64,000 nt of DNA from an uncultured Saprospiraceae bacterium (GTDB taxonomy: Bacteria; Bacteroidota; Bacteroidia; Chitinophagales; Saprospiraceae). This document shows, piece by piece, positions 9,693 through 18,122 of this stretch (the first letter of the stretch is position 1; each line of letters starts with the position of its first letter). The notes under the pieces were generated by a model. That model was not told where the DNA came from, did not search any database, and was given only the letters and a program-made list of their open reading frames with translations. The stretch covers positions 110,299 through 174,298 of the forward strand of contig CALLWB010000017.1 of assembly GCA_938016265.1 (NCBI GenBank). Reading direction: 5' to 3'. The translations under genes were made by a program, and so were the position numbers.

Positions 9693-10460
9693 CTAGATAT
9701 CCGTGTTTGGAAGAATAACCCCCTCCTTATTTTTTTTAAAAAATGATTGAAATCGGTAACCCGCTGTCAACGATAAATAGACATTCCGAATTAGATCTTC
9801 CGTTCCTGAATAATCGGCCTGATAAACAGATTTCAAGCCTGTAGTCGCTCTAAAATCAACATGTACCCCAAAATTGGTATTGTACCGAAGACCAAGTGCT
9901 CCACCAAAGTCAAACTTACTGATAAACTCGCTTTCGTCAAATTCTTGATTTTCAACAGGCAAATTTCCAAAACCGACATTGCCAGTAGCGGATCCAATAT
10001 TGCCAGGACTCAGCAAGAACGAGAAATAAGGGCCCGCCAATACACTCATTTGCTCACTGAAGTGATATTGAAATAGAACGGGAATTTCCAGGTATTTATT
10101 ATCAAATTCTCCCTTTACATTACCCGTAAAAATCGTCTCAATGTAGACCGTTGTATCAGGCTGGCTTATCGGATTGTACGGGTAGCTGTATTCTTTTTCA
10201 GTAACAGGCGTAGCAAATTTTGCTTTCTTTTGTACATAGCTTATATCACTTAGGATTCCAACCTTTTCGCTGAGTTGGAGTTCGCCAAATGCTCCAAGAA
10301 CAGGACCAATACCAGGACTACCTGAAGCGCCTTCTTCAGCTGGACCTATAGGCGTGCCATAAGTAACACCGGCTTTTAATCCGTAGTAAAATTTAGTCTG
10401 GGCAAATCCTTTTGTGGAGAAAAGAATTGAAAAGGAGAGTAGCAAGAAGAAATATCGCAT
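9693..10460 (-). CDS. Outer-membrane beta-barrel protein (porin-like, OMP_b-brl_2 type)
   Basis: The 255-residue protein has a signal peptide (residues 1-20, ending at FAQ). It continues with alternating hydrophobic beta strands typical of the small 8-stranded barrels of Bacteroidota, such as YYGLKAGVTYG near the start, VGILSDISYVQKKAKF, YLEIPVLFQYHF, MSVLAGPYFSFLL and the closing strand VYLSLTAGYRFQSFF. The pattern of a glycine-rich first strand and a central LEIPVL block is that of the PorT/OmpW-like outer-membrane family. It is not PorT itself, which is encoded at 16618. The function is unknown. Confidence 0.82.
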   Translation of the reverse strand: MRYFFLLLSFSILFSTKGFAQTKFYYGLKAGVTYGTPIGPAEEGASGSPGIGPVLGAFGELQLSEKVGILSDISYVQKKAKFATPVTEKEYSYPYNPISQPDTTVYIETIFTGNVKGEFDNKYLEIPVLFQYHFSEQMSVLAGPYFSFLLSPGNIGSATGNVGFGNLPVENQEFDESEFISKFDFGGALGLRYNTNFGVHVDFRATTGLKSVYQADYSGTEDLIRNVYLSLTAGYRFQSFFKKNKEGVILPNTDI

Positions 10461-10532
10461 TTGTGCAAGTTTAGTTAAAATAAATAAGTGGCTTGTCAGC
10501 CCTCTTATTAAAAACTTTCTAAATATAGCCTT

Positions 10533-11471
10533 TTATTGACCAACCACAAAAGAACCACTATTCATAGCACCTCCATTATTGTCTAAAAGCATATAGTGGT
10601 AAGTGCCTTGTACAAAATCATTCAATTTGATAGTGAAGGATTCAGCATTGACCGCTTCGGTCATTATCTTTCTCCCATCGTTTGAGAAGATCTCAAAACT
10701 ACCATTCAACAATGGTTTGTCCAATTCAATGTTTAGATATTCTTGTGCTGGATTTGGAAAGGTGTTTACCTTAATTTCAGGCATTAAAACCTGCTTGATG
10801 CCTGTAGGCATATTTATGGTCAAACCGTCAACATACAAGGCTGCGCCTTCTTGTCCCTCAAAATTCCCTCCTCCAGCGCTAGAAGCAAAAATGATTTGGA
10901 TCGTATCTACTTGTGCAGCAGAAACATAGTCAAGTATTAGTTCAAAAGGAGAATAACTGGGAACTTCCTGATTGCTTCTTATTTGCGCATGGGCTACGGT
11001 ATCCCCCCTCCAAGTAGTTGTATTCAGGTTACTATTGAATAGCGTGATGTACATATCACAAGAGTCTCCCATCAAGGCATTGTATTTATAAAAACCGGAA
11101 AGGGAGTAGGGTCTGTCAGAATAAGGGACGCCAAACTTTGCACTTGCCGACGGGTTTAAAATGTCAAGATCGAATTCACCAGTAAAAATAGTCGCAGAAG
11201 CAAGATTAAACAACAAAGTAATCGTTTCTAGTTTTACCGCATAAGTACCATCTACAGCATCTGTTGTTTTCGATGTAGGGATAACTGGAGGAGCAGCTAT
11301 AGGTATATCAACTGGCGAGTTACCCGTTGCCCAGATACCATCAGAAGGTTCTTCATACCTGCCCGATGTACTGGTTTCCCAATCTTCAAAGCTAAGGTTT
11401 GGGATAGTTTGTGCGGATAGTAACAGGCTAAAGCACATGCAAGTCAATAAAAGTAAATTTCTTTTCTGCAT
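10533..11471 (-). CDS. Secreted T9SS cargo protein, PCMD-like
   Basis: The 312-residue protein has a signal peptide (1-20, ending SAQ) and a globular region that begins IPNLSFEDWE. It continues with segments (GIWATGNSPVD, LSGFYKYNALMGDSC) resembling the putative carbohydrate-metabolism domain (PCMD) found in surface proteins of this phylum. The last 75 residues form a T9SS sorting domain (NTFPNPAQEYLNIEL, SNDGRK, GTYHYMLLD). It should therefore be exposed on the surface or secreted. No enzymatic residues are recognised. The beta-barrel gene starts 72 bp downstream on the same strand, so cotranscription is possible. Confidence 0.82.
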   Translation of the reverse strand: MQKRNLLLLTCMCFSLLLSAQTIPNLSFEDWETSTSGRYEEPSDGIWATGNSPVDIPIAAPPVIPTSKTTDAVDGTYAVKLETITLLFNLASATIFTGEFDLDILNPSASAKFGVPYSDRPYSLSGFYKYNALMGDSCDMYITLFNSNLNTTTWRGDTVAHAQIRSNQEVPSYSPFELILDYVSAAQVDTIQIIFASSAGGGNFEGQEGAALYVDGLTINMPTGIKQVLMPEIKVNTFPNPAQEYLNIELDKPLLNGSFEIFSNDGRKIMTEAVNAESFTIKLNDFVQGTYHYMLLDNNGGAMNSGSFVVGQ

Positions 11472-11615
11472 AATATTAGGTTTTTATGTTTTGTACAAGT
11501 TGTTGTTTCTTAAAACGGGCACAAAATAGTCGAATTTTATTAAACCTTCCTTTTTGTGGTTCAATTTTATCAAAAACCTTACATTAATATGAGAATTGTA
11601 TTTAGCCTAAAAAAT

Positions 11616-11659
11616 AAGTAATAAAAAAGCCCTCCTGATGAAAAAACATCTAGGAGGGC
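11616..11659 (-). terminator. Rho-independent terminator after the aquaporin-like gene
   Basis: On the minus strand, GCCCTCCT-A-GATG pairs with CATCAGGAGGGC across a T6 loop, with one bulged base. A run of T residues follows. It sits 30 bp after the stop codon. Confidence 0.9.
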
Positions 11660-11688
11660 GTAAGGCTAAAATAATAATATATTAGTTA

Positions 11689-12318
11689 TTAGTTGTCATC
11701 TGCATCACGAACGGCCCCGAAAGCTAAAGCAGCAGCAGCTCCTCCAGCAAGACAAGCTACAACAGGAATCCAGATATCAGAAAAGTGACTCATGTTTCCA
11801 ACAGCAACTCCAAGAGCAACAGCTGGGTTGAAAGCACCTCCTGAAATCCCACCTAAGCCATAAGCACAAGCTAAAACAGTAAAACCAATGGCTAAACCGT
11901 AGAATGAATTTCCTTCAGTTCCTTTAGAAGTAGCGGTATGAAGTACCACCCAACAAAGGGCAAATGTTCCTAAAAATTCTGCTAAAAGAGAAGGTACAAC
12001 ATCTAAATGTGCAGCAGGTAAAGCATGTGCTTTTGCACCAAGTAAAAATGTTCCAGTCAACGCAGCAAGAGCTCCCCCTGCCAGTTGTGCCACGATATAT
12101 CCGGGAACATCTGAAGCGTCACACTTGCCTCGCATAAAAACGGCTAATGTAACTGCTGGGTTGTAATGCGCGCCAGAAACATGGCCTCCTGCATAGATCA
12201 TCACCATTAAGATACTACCAATAGCAAGAGGAGCCATAGCTCCAGCTAGTTTGACAGCCAACACAACGGTAAGAATAAGAAAGAATGTACCAATAAATTC
12301 GACGATGTACTTTTTCAT
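11689..12318 (-). CDS. Aquaporin-like channel (MIP family) lacking the usual filter arginine
   Basis: The 209-residue protein has six predicted membrane segments and both half-helix motifs of the major intrinsic protein family: HYNPAVT near residue 58 and AFNPAVALG near residue 160. It would be an inner-membrane channel for water or small neutral solutes. The second motif is unusual: aquaporins and glycerol channels nearly always have Arg directly after the second NPA (part of the aromatic/arginine selectivity filter), but here the residue is Val. The protein is also somewhat shorter than typical members (about 230-280). The fold is secure; the solute is uncertain. It is divergent from dapB and followed by its own strong terminator, so it is probably monocistronic. 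Confidence 0.9.
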   Translation of the reverse strand: MKKYIVEFIGTFFLILTVVLAVKLAGAMAPLAIGSILMVMIYAGGHVSGAHYNPAVTLAVFMRGKCDASDVPGYIVAQLAGGALAALTGTFLLGAKAHALPAAHLDVVPSLLAEFLGTFALCWVVLHTATSKGTEGNSFYGLAIGFTVLACAYGLGGISGGAFNPAVALGVAVGNMSHFSDIWIPVVACLAGGAAAALAFGAVRDADDN

Positions 12319-12466
12319 AGGTTTAATTTTAAGTTAAGTAGAATATTGAAAAAAAATTAAGAAAATAAATCAAATTATTTACATTTATAATTTAACACAC
12401 TTTTGACGGTAGAAATACAATAAGTCACACAAACTATTCGCTGAACGAAATTTATTTTAACATAAT

Positions 12467-13183
12467 ATGAATATTGCAATATTAGGGTATGGCAAAATGG
12501 GTAAAACCATAGAGAGTTTTGCCAAACTAAACAAACATAGCATTTTATTACGCATTTCCTCCGATAATGCAAATGAATTTTCAAAAAACGCCCTAAAAGA
12601 CATAGATGTCGCTATTGAGTTTTCGAGACCTGAATCGGCCTTTCAAAATATTAAAACTTGCTTAACTAATGGTGTTCCTGTTGTATCAGGCACAACTGGA
12701 TGGCTTAATAATATAGATGCTGCCAAGAAATTGGCGGAACAGCATAAATGCGGATTTGTTTATGCATCCAACTTCAGTGTTGGAGTCAATATATTTTTTG
12801 AGATTAATAAAAAACTCGCCCAATTTATGAATAATCACCCTTCTTATGCAGTGGATGTTCATGAAATCCACCATACTCAGAAACTTGACGCGCCCAGCGG
12901 AACTGGGATTACACTGGGGGAAGACATCATTGACAACATCGACCGACTGGAAACCTGGGTGCCCGACATAACAGCGCAAAAAAAAGAACTTGGAATTACC
13001 TCTGAACGTCTAGGTAAAACTCCTGGAACCCATCTGATCAATTATACCTCAGAAATAGACAGTATACAGATCAAACACGTCGCCAACAACCGGGACGGAT
13101 TTGCAAAAGGCGCCCTACTGGCAGCAGAATGGATTGTCGGAAAACAAGGCTTTTTTGAAATGAAAGATGTTTTGGGAATATAA
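12467..13183 (+). CDS. dapB: 4-hydroxy-tetrahydrodipicolinate reductase
   Basis: DapB reduces 4-hydroxy-tetrahydrodipicolinate with NAD(P)H in the diaminopimelate and lysine pathway, in the cytoplasm. At 238 residues it is slightly short for the family (about 240-270). The N-terminal Rossmann fold has GYGKMG at residues 7-12, and GTTGW near residue 75 matches the conserved nucleotide-binding block. The catalytic motif EIHHTQKLDAPSGTG lies near residues 131-145, with the His pair and the Lys present. The end of the protein has the conserved NRDGFAKGALLAAEW block. It converges on the acyltransferase gene at 13284. Confidence 0.96.
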   Translation: MNIAILGYGKMGKTIESFAKLNKHSILLRISSDNANEFSKNALKDIDVAIEFSRPESAFQNIKTCLTNGVPVVSGTTGWLNNIDAAKKLAEQHKCGFVYASNFSVGVNIFFEINKKLAQFMNNHPSYAVDVHEIHHTQKLDAPSGTGITLGEDIIDNIDRLETWVPDITAQKKELGITSERLGKTPGTHLINYTSEIDSIQIKHVANNRDGFAKGALLAAEWIVGKQGFFEMKDVLGI

Positions 13184-13283
13184 TTATTGGGTTCCTAAGT
13201 TTTTGTGGGTTAAAGATCGTTCTCGTAGGTTTGACTATAGCCTGACTTTCGAAACGCAGCAGAAGACAGTGTATACTTCATAA

Positions 13284-14990
13284 CTAACTACTAAGAACAG
13301 GTGCTGGATTAAAGAAATCGGTCCATTTTACATTTTTCTCCAAGTGATATCCAAGCAGTCGATTGTGGTAATAGAATAACAACTTCATGTCTCCGCTGGT
13401 AAAATCGCCATTGACATCTACCAATACGGGAGCATCGGCGTGATAGATTCCAATATTCTTGATCCCTACCTCTATTATTTTTTTGATGTTGGAGTCCTTC
13501 ATTTCGGCATCCAGCTTCAATTTGCCTTCTTCCTCCAAAATTTTCAGAATTTTCATAGAGGCTGCGATCGCCTGATTGAAAGATTCTTTTTTGATCACTC
13601 TTTCTTCGGCAGCTAACCGCATTAATCCATACAAATCCAGATTCTGATTTTTTGCTTTAAGGATATTGAAGGCGGTAAAAGCGACCAAATGGCTGCACAG
13701 GACGATATTTTCCTTGTGAAATCTGTCAATTATTTTTTCGGATAGGATCCTTGTGTATTCCATGTCTCGTTGGAGATTAACGGTTATTTTTCCATCTGAA
13801 ACAAAATAATCACGTAGTTCTACTTCCTTATTTCTATCATCGTAGGAAATCCCCTCTTCATCAACAAAATTTCCAAGGACATCCATTGGTTTACCAAACG
13901 AGATTTGAATCTCAGAACTAGCAGAGAAAAACTTCCATAAGAAATGTGTCGTCTTCCATACACTGAAACTTGATTTTGCACCTACGTACATTTCCTTACC
14001 CGTTCTCCTGAGGTAATCGTTGATCAGGCTTTCTGCTTCCAATACAAAATTGTAGCCGGTTACGACGGGTACGATAAAGATCTTGTTGTCCTTGCCGGAT
14101 TCGTATAAGGAGCGTTGAGCTTCGGTGACCGTTCCCAGCAAACCCATTTTCAGTTTTTTCTCTAGTGCTCCAGATCGCTCTCTTGTCCCTCCAGGAAAAA
14201 ACAAGGTATGTGTCCCCCGTTGAATTGATAAATTAGAAAATGCTTTAAGGGTTTCCAGATAGACGGGATTTTTCTTCCTTCGATCCAGTTTGTAGGCGCC
14301 TAATCTGTTGAAAAAATACGACATGATCGCATTGTTAAACAAATTCAACCCTGCTCCATACGACATCGCTGGCAGTCCAATGCTATCCACTCCCCACCCT
14401 AACATGATGGAATCCAAATTACTAAAGTGAGTGGGTACAAGTACAATGGTACCTTTGGTGCCCAAAGAACGCAACAAACCAATTTCACCATGTATCTTAA
14501 GTCGTTCTCTCAACTTATAACGAGCACTGTAAAACCGTCTGAGGTTTCTGTTGGAGGCAGTATTTAGTAGCCGGTTGAACGCAGCAGTAAGGAATCGGCG
14601 AGCAAATTTGTAGGTACTGATTTTAAAATGTCCAGCTATCTCGTTAGAGTATCTATTTACAACTGCTGTCAATATTTCTTCGTTGTTGGCTGCTACTTGA
14701 GAGCCTGCCTGATCAAAAGATTTTTTGATAAGTTGTCTTCGCAATCGGTTCCAAAACTCGATTTCATGGGGTGGGTCTACCTTCCATGGTTCCTCTTTGA
14801 CTCGAATTCGTTCCTGATACAATACTTTTGCCAGTTCTTCACTCAGCTTGTCCTTTTGGGTTTGCGTAAATCGATTTACAGTAAATTCAGTAACCTCTTC
14901 AATAAATTCTTGTCGGTCTCTACTCAGGGTAAAGATCGGCCAATCCTTTATTTCAGGAATGATATATGAATATTCTCTATTATTTGCCAT
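13284..14990 (-). CDS. Glycerol-3-phosphate/1-acylglycerol-3-phosphate acyltransferase (PlsB/PlsC superfamily)
   Basis: The 568-residue protein carries the acyltransferase blocks: HFSNLDS (the HX4D catalytic motif) near residue 187, GAYKLDR near 236, and FFPGGTRERSG near 263. A further conserved block, VPVVTGYNFVLE, follows near 306. The size and the long flanking regions are closer to PlsB-like glycerol-3-phosphate acyltransferases than to the 240-residue PlsC. The N-terminal 170 residues and the C-terminal 200 residues are helical with no membrane segment that I can see, so the enzyme is probably peripheral on the inner membrane. It likely makes phospholipid precursors; the acyl donor and exact acceptor are inferred. 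Confidence 0.85.
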   Translation of the reverse strand: MANNREYSYIIPEIKDWPIFTLSRDRQEFIEEVTEFTVNRFTQTQKDKLSEELAKVLYQERIRVKEEPWKVDPPHEIEFWNRLRRQLIKKSFDQAGSQVAANNEEILTAVVNRYSNEIAGHFKISTYKFARRFLTAAFNRLLNTASNRNLRRFYSARYKLRERLKIHGEIGLLRSLGTKGTIVLVPTHFSNLDSIMLGWGVDSIGLPAMSYGAGLNLFNNAIMSYFFNRLGAYKLDRRKKNPVYLETLKAFSNLSIQRGTHTLFFPGGTRERSGALEKKLKMGLLGTVTEAQRSLYESGKDNKIFIVPVVTGYNFVLEAESLINDYLRRTGKEMYVGAKSSFSVWKTTHFLWKFFSASSEIQISFGKPMDVLGNFVDEEGISYDDRNKEVELRDYFVSDGKITVNLQRDMEYTRILSEKIIDRFHKENIVLCSHLVAFTAFNILKAKNQNLDLYGLMRLAAEERVIKKESFNQAIAASMKILKILEEEGKLKLDAEMKDSNIKKIIEVGIKNIGIYHADAPVLVDVNGDFTSGDMKLLFYYHNRLLGYHLEKNVKWTDFFNPAPVLSS

Positions 14991-15049
14991 AAAAGGAGCT
15001 AGTAAAGTCTCTTTAAATTTGATGCAATATTAATAATCTATTGGTGAAT

Positions 15050-15655
15050 TTAACTGTAATAGTCGAAAAATTGTTTATTCATTCCTTGAATAAAGTCAAC
15101 TAGCTCTTCTTTTCCTCTTGTTTTTTCGGAGGAAGTGACGAAATATTGAGGGAAGGCTTCCCAGGTTTTTAATAACTCTTCCTTGAATGTTTCAACGTTT
15201 TCTTCGTTCTGTTTGTCTGAGTTTTTATCACTTTTTGTAAAGACAATTACAAAGGGTATTTGATTTGCGCCTAGCCAATTAATAAACTCAATATCAATAG
15301 CTTGGGGTGATATTCGAATATCGATTAATAAAAATGTGCATTGAAGTGTTTGCCTTCTTTGAAGGTATTGGTTGATCATTACTTCAAAATCTTTGCGCAT
15401 TTTTTTTGAAGTCTTCGCATAGCCATACCCTGGTAAATCAACTAGGTACCATTTCTTATCAATTAAATAAAAGTTAAGATGCTGCGTTTTGCCTGGCTGT
15501 TTGGAAACTCTTGCCAAATCCTTCCTTCCCATCAACATATTTATCAGGGACGATTTTCCTACATTGGATCTTCCGATGAAAGCAAATTCCGGGCTATTGT
15601 TCATTGGACAATCTCTATAACCAGGAAAACTTCCAATAAATTTTATGTCATGCAT
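15050..15655 (-). CDS. engB: Ribosome biogenesis GTPase EngB (YihA/YsxC)
   Basis: The 201-residue protein is a TRAFAC-class GTPase needed for late 50S subunit assembly. Its motifs are in order: G1 GRSNVGKSS at 28-36, the switch I segment SKQPGKTQ at 51-58, G3 DLPGYG at 73-78, G4 TKSD at 140-143, and G5 in TSSEKTRG near 173. Its length matches the family (about 195-215). A TACCTTTG element lies 29 bp upstream of the start. Confidence 0.96.
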   Translation of the reverse strand: MHDIKFIGSFPGYRDCPMNNSPEFAFIGRSNVGKSSLINMLMGRKDLARVSKQPGKTQHLNFYLIDKKWYLVDLPGYGYAKTSKKMRKDFEVMINQYLQRRQTLQCTFLLIDIRISPQAIDIEFINWLGANQIPFVIVFTKSDKNSDKQNEENVETFKEELLKTWEAFPQYFVTSSEKTRGKEELVDFIQGMNKQFFDYYS

Positions 15656-15683
15656 CTCAAAATATTGATTTAATAATTCGCCA

Positions 15684-15691
15684 CAAAGGTA
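15684..15691 (-). promoter_or_regulatory. Putative -7 element of the engB promoter
   Basis: The minus-strand TACCTTTG matches the Bacteroidota -7 consensus TAnnTTTG, 29-36 bp upstream of the start codon. No clear TTG at -33 was seen. Confidence 0.55.
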
Positions 15692-15904
15692 ACTTTCTAC
15701 CTGCTAAAAGTAATAGACTGGTAATAAATTTCGTTAAATGCATAGAAAAAAAGATTCTTTTCAAGGACATGCACTAAAAATTGAACCCGATTTCCTTTTT
15801 ATTGTTATTAAAAGATAACATTACCGCTTGCTGGGTTATTTATTAGCAAACACAAAGCCCAAACGGTAAAAACTTAGTATCTTTAACGCATTAAAATAAA
15901 TGAT

Positions 15905-16645
15905 TTGACCTACGCACATAACGAGGTAAAACCTTACGATAAAAAGGAGGATAGTAAAAAGGAACAGGTTTCGAACATGTTTGATAATATTGCACCGCAT
16001 TATGATCTGCTAAATCGAGTCTTGACCCTTGGTATCGACCAAAAATGGAGAAGGAAAGGCATCAGCCAGCTGCTGGAAAAGGATCCAAAAATGATATTGG
16101 ACGTTGCCACTGGAACCGCTGATATTGCTATAGAAACAGCTAAGATCCTTTCCCCAGAGAAGATACACGGCATCGACATTTCTAAAGAAATGCTGGAGAT
16201 CGGCAAGCAAAAAGTCAGCAAAAAGGGACTAGACGATTTGATCGAATTGCAAGTCGCCGATTCAGAAAATCTGCCATTTGAAGACAATACTTTTGATGCA
16301 ATAACCGTTGCTTTTGGAGTAAGAAATTTCGAAAATCTGGAAAAAGGATTACTCGAAATGCGAAGAGTTTTAAAGCCTGAGGGACAACTTATGATTTTAG
16401 AATTTTCTAAACCTACAGTTTTCCCTCTGAAACAATTGTTTAATTTTTATTTTAAATATATCTTGCCACTCATTGGAAAGTTAACATCTAAGGACCCCAA
16501 AGCGTATAAGTATCTATACGAATCTGTCCAGGCGTTTCCAAATGGTAAGGATTTTGTAAGTGTATTGAATAAATCTGGATATAAATCAAATAAATGCATT
16601 CCACTAACAATAGGAATATGTTCAATTTACCTGGGAGAAAAATAG
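15905..16645 (+). CDS. ubiE: Demethylmenaquinone methyltransferase UbiE/MenG
   Basis: The enzyme methylates demethylmenaquinone with S-adenosylmethionine in the last step of menaquinone synthesis, fitting a respiratory Bacteroidota. The SAM-binding motif ILDVATGTADIA is at about residues 64-75, and family blocks FDNIAPHYDLLN near 26 and VAFGVRNFENLEKGL near 135 are present. I use the TTG start at 15905 because the only nearby upstream ATG (15900) runs into a stop after two codons. The next in-frame ATG (15977) would cut the conserved KKEQVSNMFD N-terminus. The 3' end overlaps the start of porT by 28 bp if porT starts at 16618. Confidence 0.94.
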   Translation: MTYAHNEVKPYDKKEDSKKEQVSNMFDNIAPHYDLLNRVLTLGIDQKWRRKGISQLLEKDPKMILDVATGTADIAIETAKILSPEKIHGIDISKEMLEIGKQKVSKKGLDDLIELQVADSENLPFEDNTFDAITVAFGVRNFENLEKGLLEMRRVLKPEGQLMILEFSKPTVFPLKQLFNFYFKYILPLIGKLTSKDPKAYKYLYESVQAFPNGKDFVSVLNKSGYKSNKCIPLTIGICSIYLGEK

Positions 16646-17331
16646 TAGTGTCGTTGTTTGTATTGCTCTTCGCCTTTAGTGCGCAGGCGCAAATAAAGGG
16701 TACCTACAACTATCTTGACTTTGCGAATAAACCATACTACTTCGGGATAACCTTGGCCTACAATACTTCACAATATAAGGTTGTACAGGGCAAACAGTTT
16801 ATCCTGAGTGATAGCATTAAGTCTGTAGAATCTCCTCGTGGTCCTGGCTTCAATCTTGGAATAATAGGTAATCTAAAAGTCGGCAGGCATTTTGATTTTA
16901 GGCTCAGCCCTACCCTTTCCTTTTCAGATAGGAAATTGGAATACATCATGACCGAAAATTCAGGACAAACCGTCACGAAGCGAATTGATGCAGTATTTGT
17001 AGAAGCGCCTTTTCACATTCGATACAAATCAGAACCATTTAATGACATCCGACTATTTGTCATTGCTGGTGTCAAATATTCCTTTGATGTAGCAAGTAAT
17101 TCCCGAACGCGGCAAGCTGCCACACTCGTAAAGGTTGCGCCTTCAGATTTCGCTATCGAATATGGTTTTGGAGTGCAGGTATTTTTCCCCTACTTCATTT
17201 TCTCTCCAGAATTTAAAGTTTCGCAAGGAATATCCAACATTTTGATTTCAGATCAGGATTTGATCTTTTCAAACGTTCTTGACAAACTGATGAGCAGAAC
17301 GTTCACCATTTCCTTTCACTTCGAAGGATAA
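16618..17331 (+). CDS. porT: Type IX secretion system protein PorT
   Basis: PorT (SprT in gliding species) is an outer-membrane beta-barrel protein needed for T9SS function. The 237-residue product has a signal peptide ending near SAQAQ, then the family landmarks: YYFGITLAYNTSQYKV, a PGFNLGIIGNLKVG block, FDFRLSPTLSFSDR, DIRLFVIAGVKYSFDVASN and the closing FSPEFKVSQGISN with SRTFTISFHFE. I chose the ATG at 16618 because the signal peptide begins there; an in-frame ATG at 16594 would add eight polar residues. The gene overlaps the 3' end of ubiE in another frame, so the two are probably translationally coupled. The ubiE-porT order is familiar from other Bacteroidota. Confidence 0.88.
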   Translation: MFNLPGRKIVVSLFVLLFAFSAQAQIKGTYNYLDFANKPYYFGITLAYNTSQYKVVQGKQFILSDSIKSVESPRGPGFNLGIIGNLKVGRHFDFRLSPTLSFSDRKLEYIMTENSGQTVTKRIDAVFVEAPFHIRYKSEPFNDIRLFVIAGVKYSFDVASNSRTRQAATLVKVAPSDFAIEYGFGVQVFFPYFIFSPEFKVSQGISNILISDQDLIFSNVLDKLMSRTFTISFHFEG

Positions 17332-17365
17332 TCTCACGATAGAATAATTGTATCGTTGGAAAGGG

Positions 17366-17971
17366 TTAAATTGGAATTTCGTTTTCCAACTCCACTAGTT
17401 TCAATTTTGAGGTAGCAATTAGTGTTGGGAAAAAGGTATTAAAATCTTTATACAAAACTTCTTTATTTTCTTCCAGTATTTTGGCGGCTATATGAAAGTT
17501 AAAATCGTACTTAGCCCGTTTTGCTAATCGATCAAAAGTAAACTGAATCCCTTCCAAAGTCCCATAGCGCATCAACCAATTGTGTTCAATCATTGCAGGC
17601 AGGTTTTTCTTCAACTTAGTAGGCAAGTGCTCTTCTGCGTCCTTTAAAGTTTGGTAGGAGAAGTTTGCAAATTCCTGTAACGGTAAGTTGCTATATGCCT
17701 CCCAATTTTTGACCAGGCAATAGTCATAATAGACATCTACGACTACAGAAGCATATTTACCAAAGTCATCGTAAAACCGTTTCTTACTTACGCCCACGAC
17801 CTCATGGTTATCCGTAAAAGTATCAATATGCCGATGTAGATAGATTCCTTGTTGTATGCCGATAGGCAGTGCCTGAATGGACGATTTACTTTTCACAAAA
17901 TCCCCTAGCAGATTCCCGACCATAACTGGTGGTTTCTCAAACGAAAGGAATAGGTGTGCGAGGTGATTCAT
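17366..17971 (-). CDS. acpH: Acyl carrier protein phosphodiesterase (AcpH family)
   Basis: AcpH removes the 4'-phosphopantetheine arm from acyl carrier protein. The 201-residue product has the family N-terminus MNHLAHLFLS, the GNLLGDFVKS block with Asp24, and YLHRHIDTFTD near residues 45-54, whose His and Asp residues are the presumed metal ligands of this HD-like hydrolase. Its length fits the family (about 190-200). It converges on porT; the short gap between them has a weak inverted repeat (ACGATA/TATCGT) but no T tract. Confidence 0.88.
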   Translation of the reverse strand: MNHLAHLFLSFEKPPVMVGNLLGDFVKSKSSIQALPIGIQQGIYLHRHIDTFTDNHEVVGVSKKRFYDDFGKYASVVVDVYYDYCLVKNWEAYSNLPLQEFANFSYQTLKDAEEHLPTKLKKNLPAMIEHNWLMRYGTLEGIQFTFDRLAKRAKYDFNFHIAAKILEENKEVLYKDFNTFFPTLIATSKLKLVELENEIPI

Positions 17972-18042
17972 GTGTTAAGTTATTGATTTACTGAATTGTT
18001 AAGTTACTTTGGAATGGAATGTACTGAATAACCAAATACACT

Positions 18043-18057
18043 TAATAACTCAATAAC
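18043..18057 (+). repeat. 15-bp dispersed repeat, copy 1
   Basis: The sequence TAATAACTCAATAAC lies in the gap between acpH and rpoD. It occurs again, as one direct and one inverted copy, near 31.1 kb. The surrounding bases 17975-18060 are low-complexity text built of similar words (TTAAGTTATTGATTTACT, CACTTAATAACTC). Confidence 0.6.
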
Positions 18058-18060
18058 CAA

Positions 18061-18116
18061 AAAATACAAACAAAAAAAGCCATTCTGCAAAGAATGGCTT
18101 TTTTGTTTGTATTTTT
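18061..18116 (-). terminator. Strong long-stem terminator after rpoD
   Basis: A stem of about 24 bp with core GCCATTCT/AGAATGGC, loop GCAA (a tetraloop on the plus strand) and one bulged A extends into complementary A- and T-rich arms. It starts a few bases after the rpoD stop codon. Its symmetry would also let it stop transcription from the opposite side. Confidence 0.9.
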
Positions 18117-18122
18117 TCCTTC

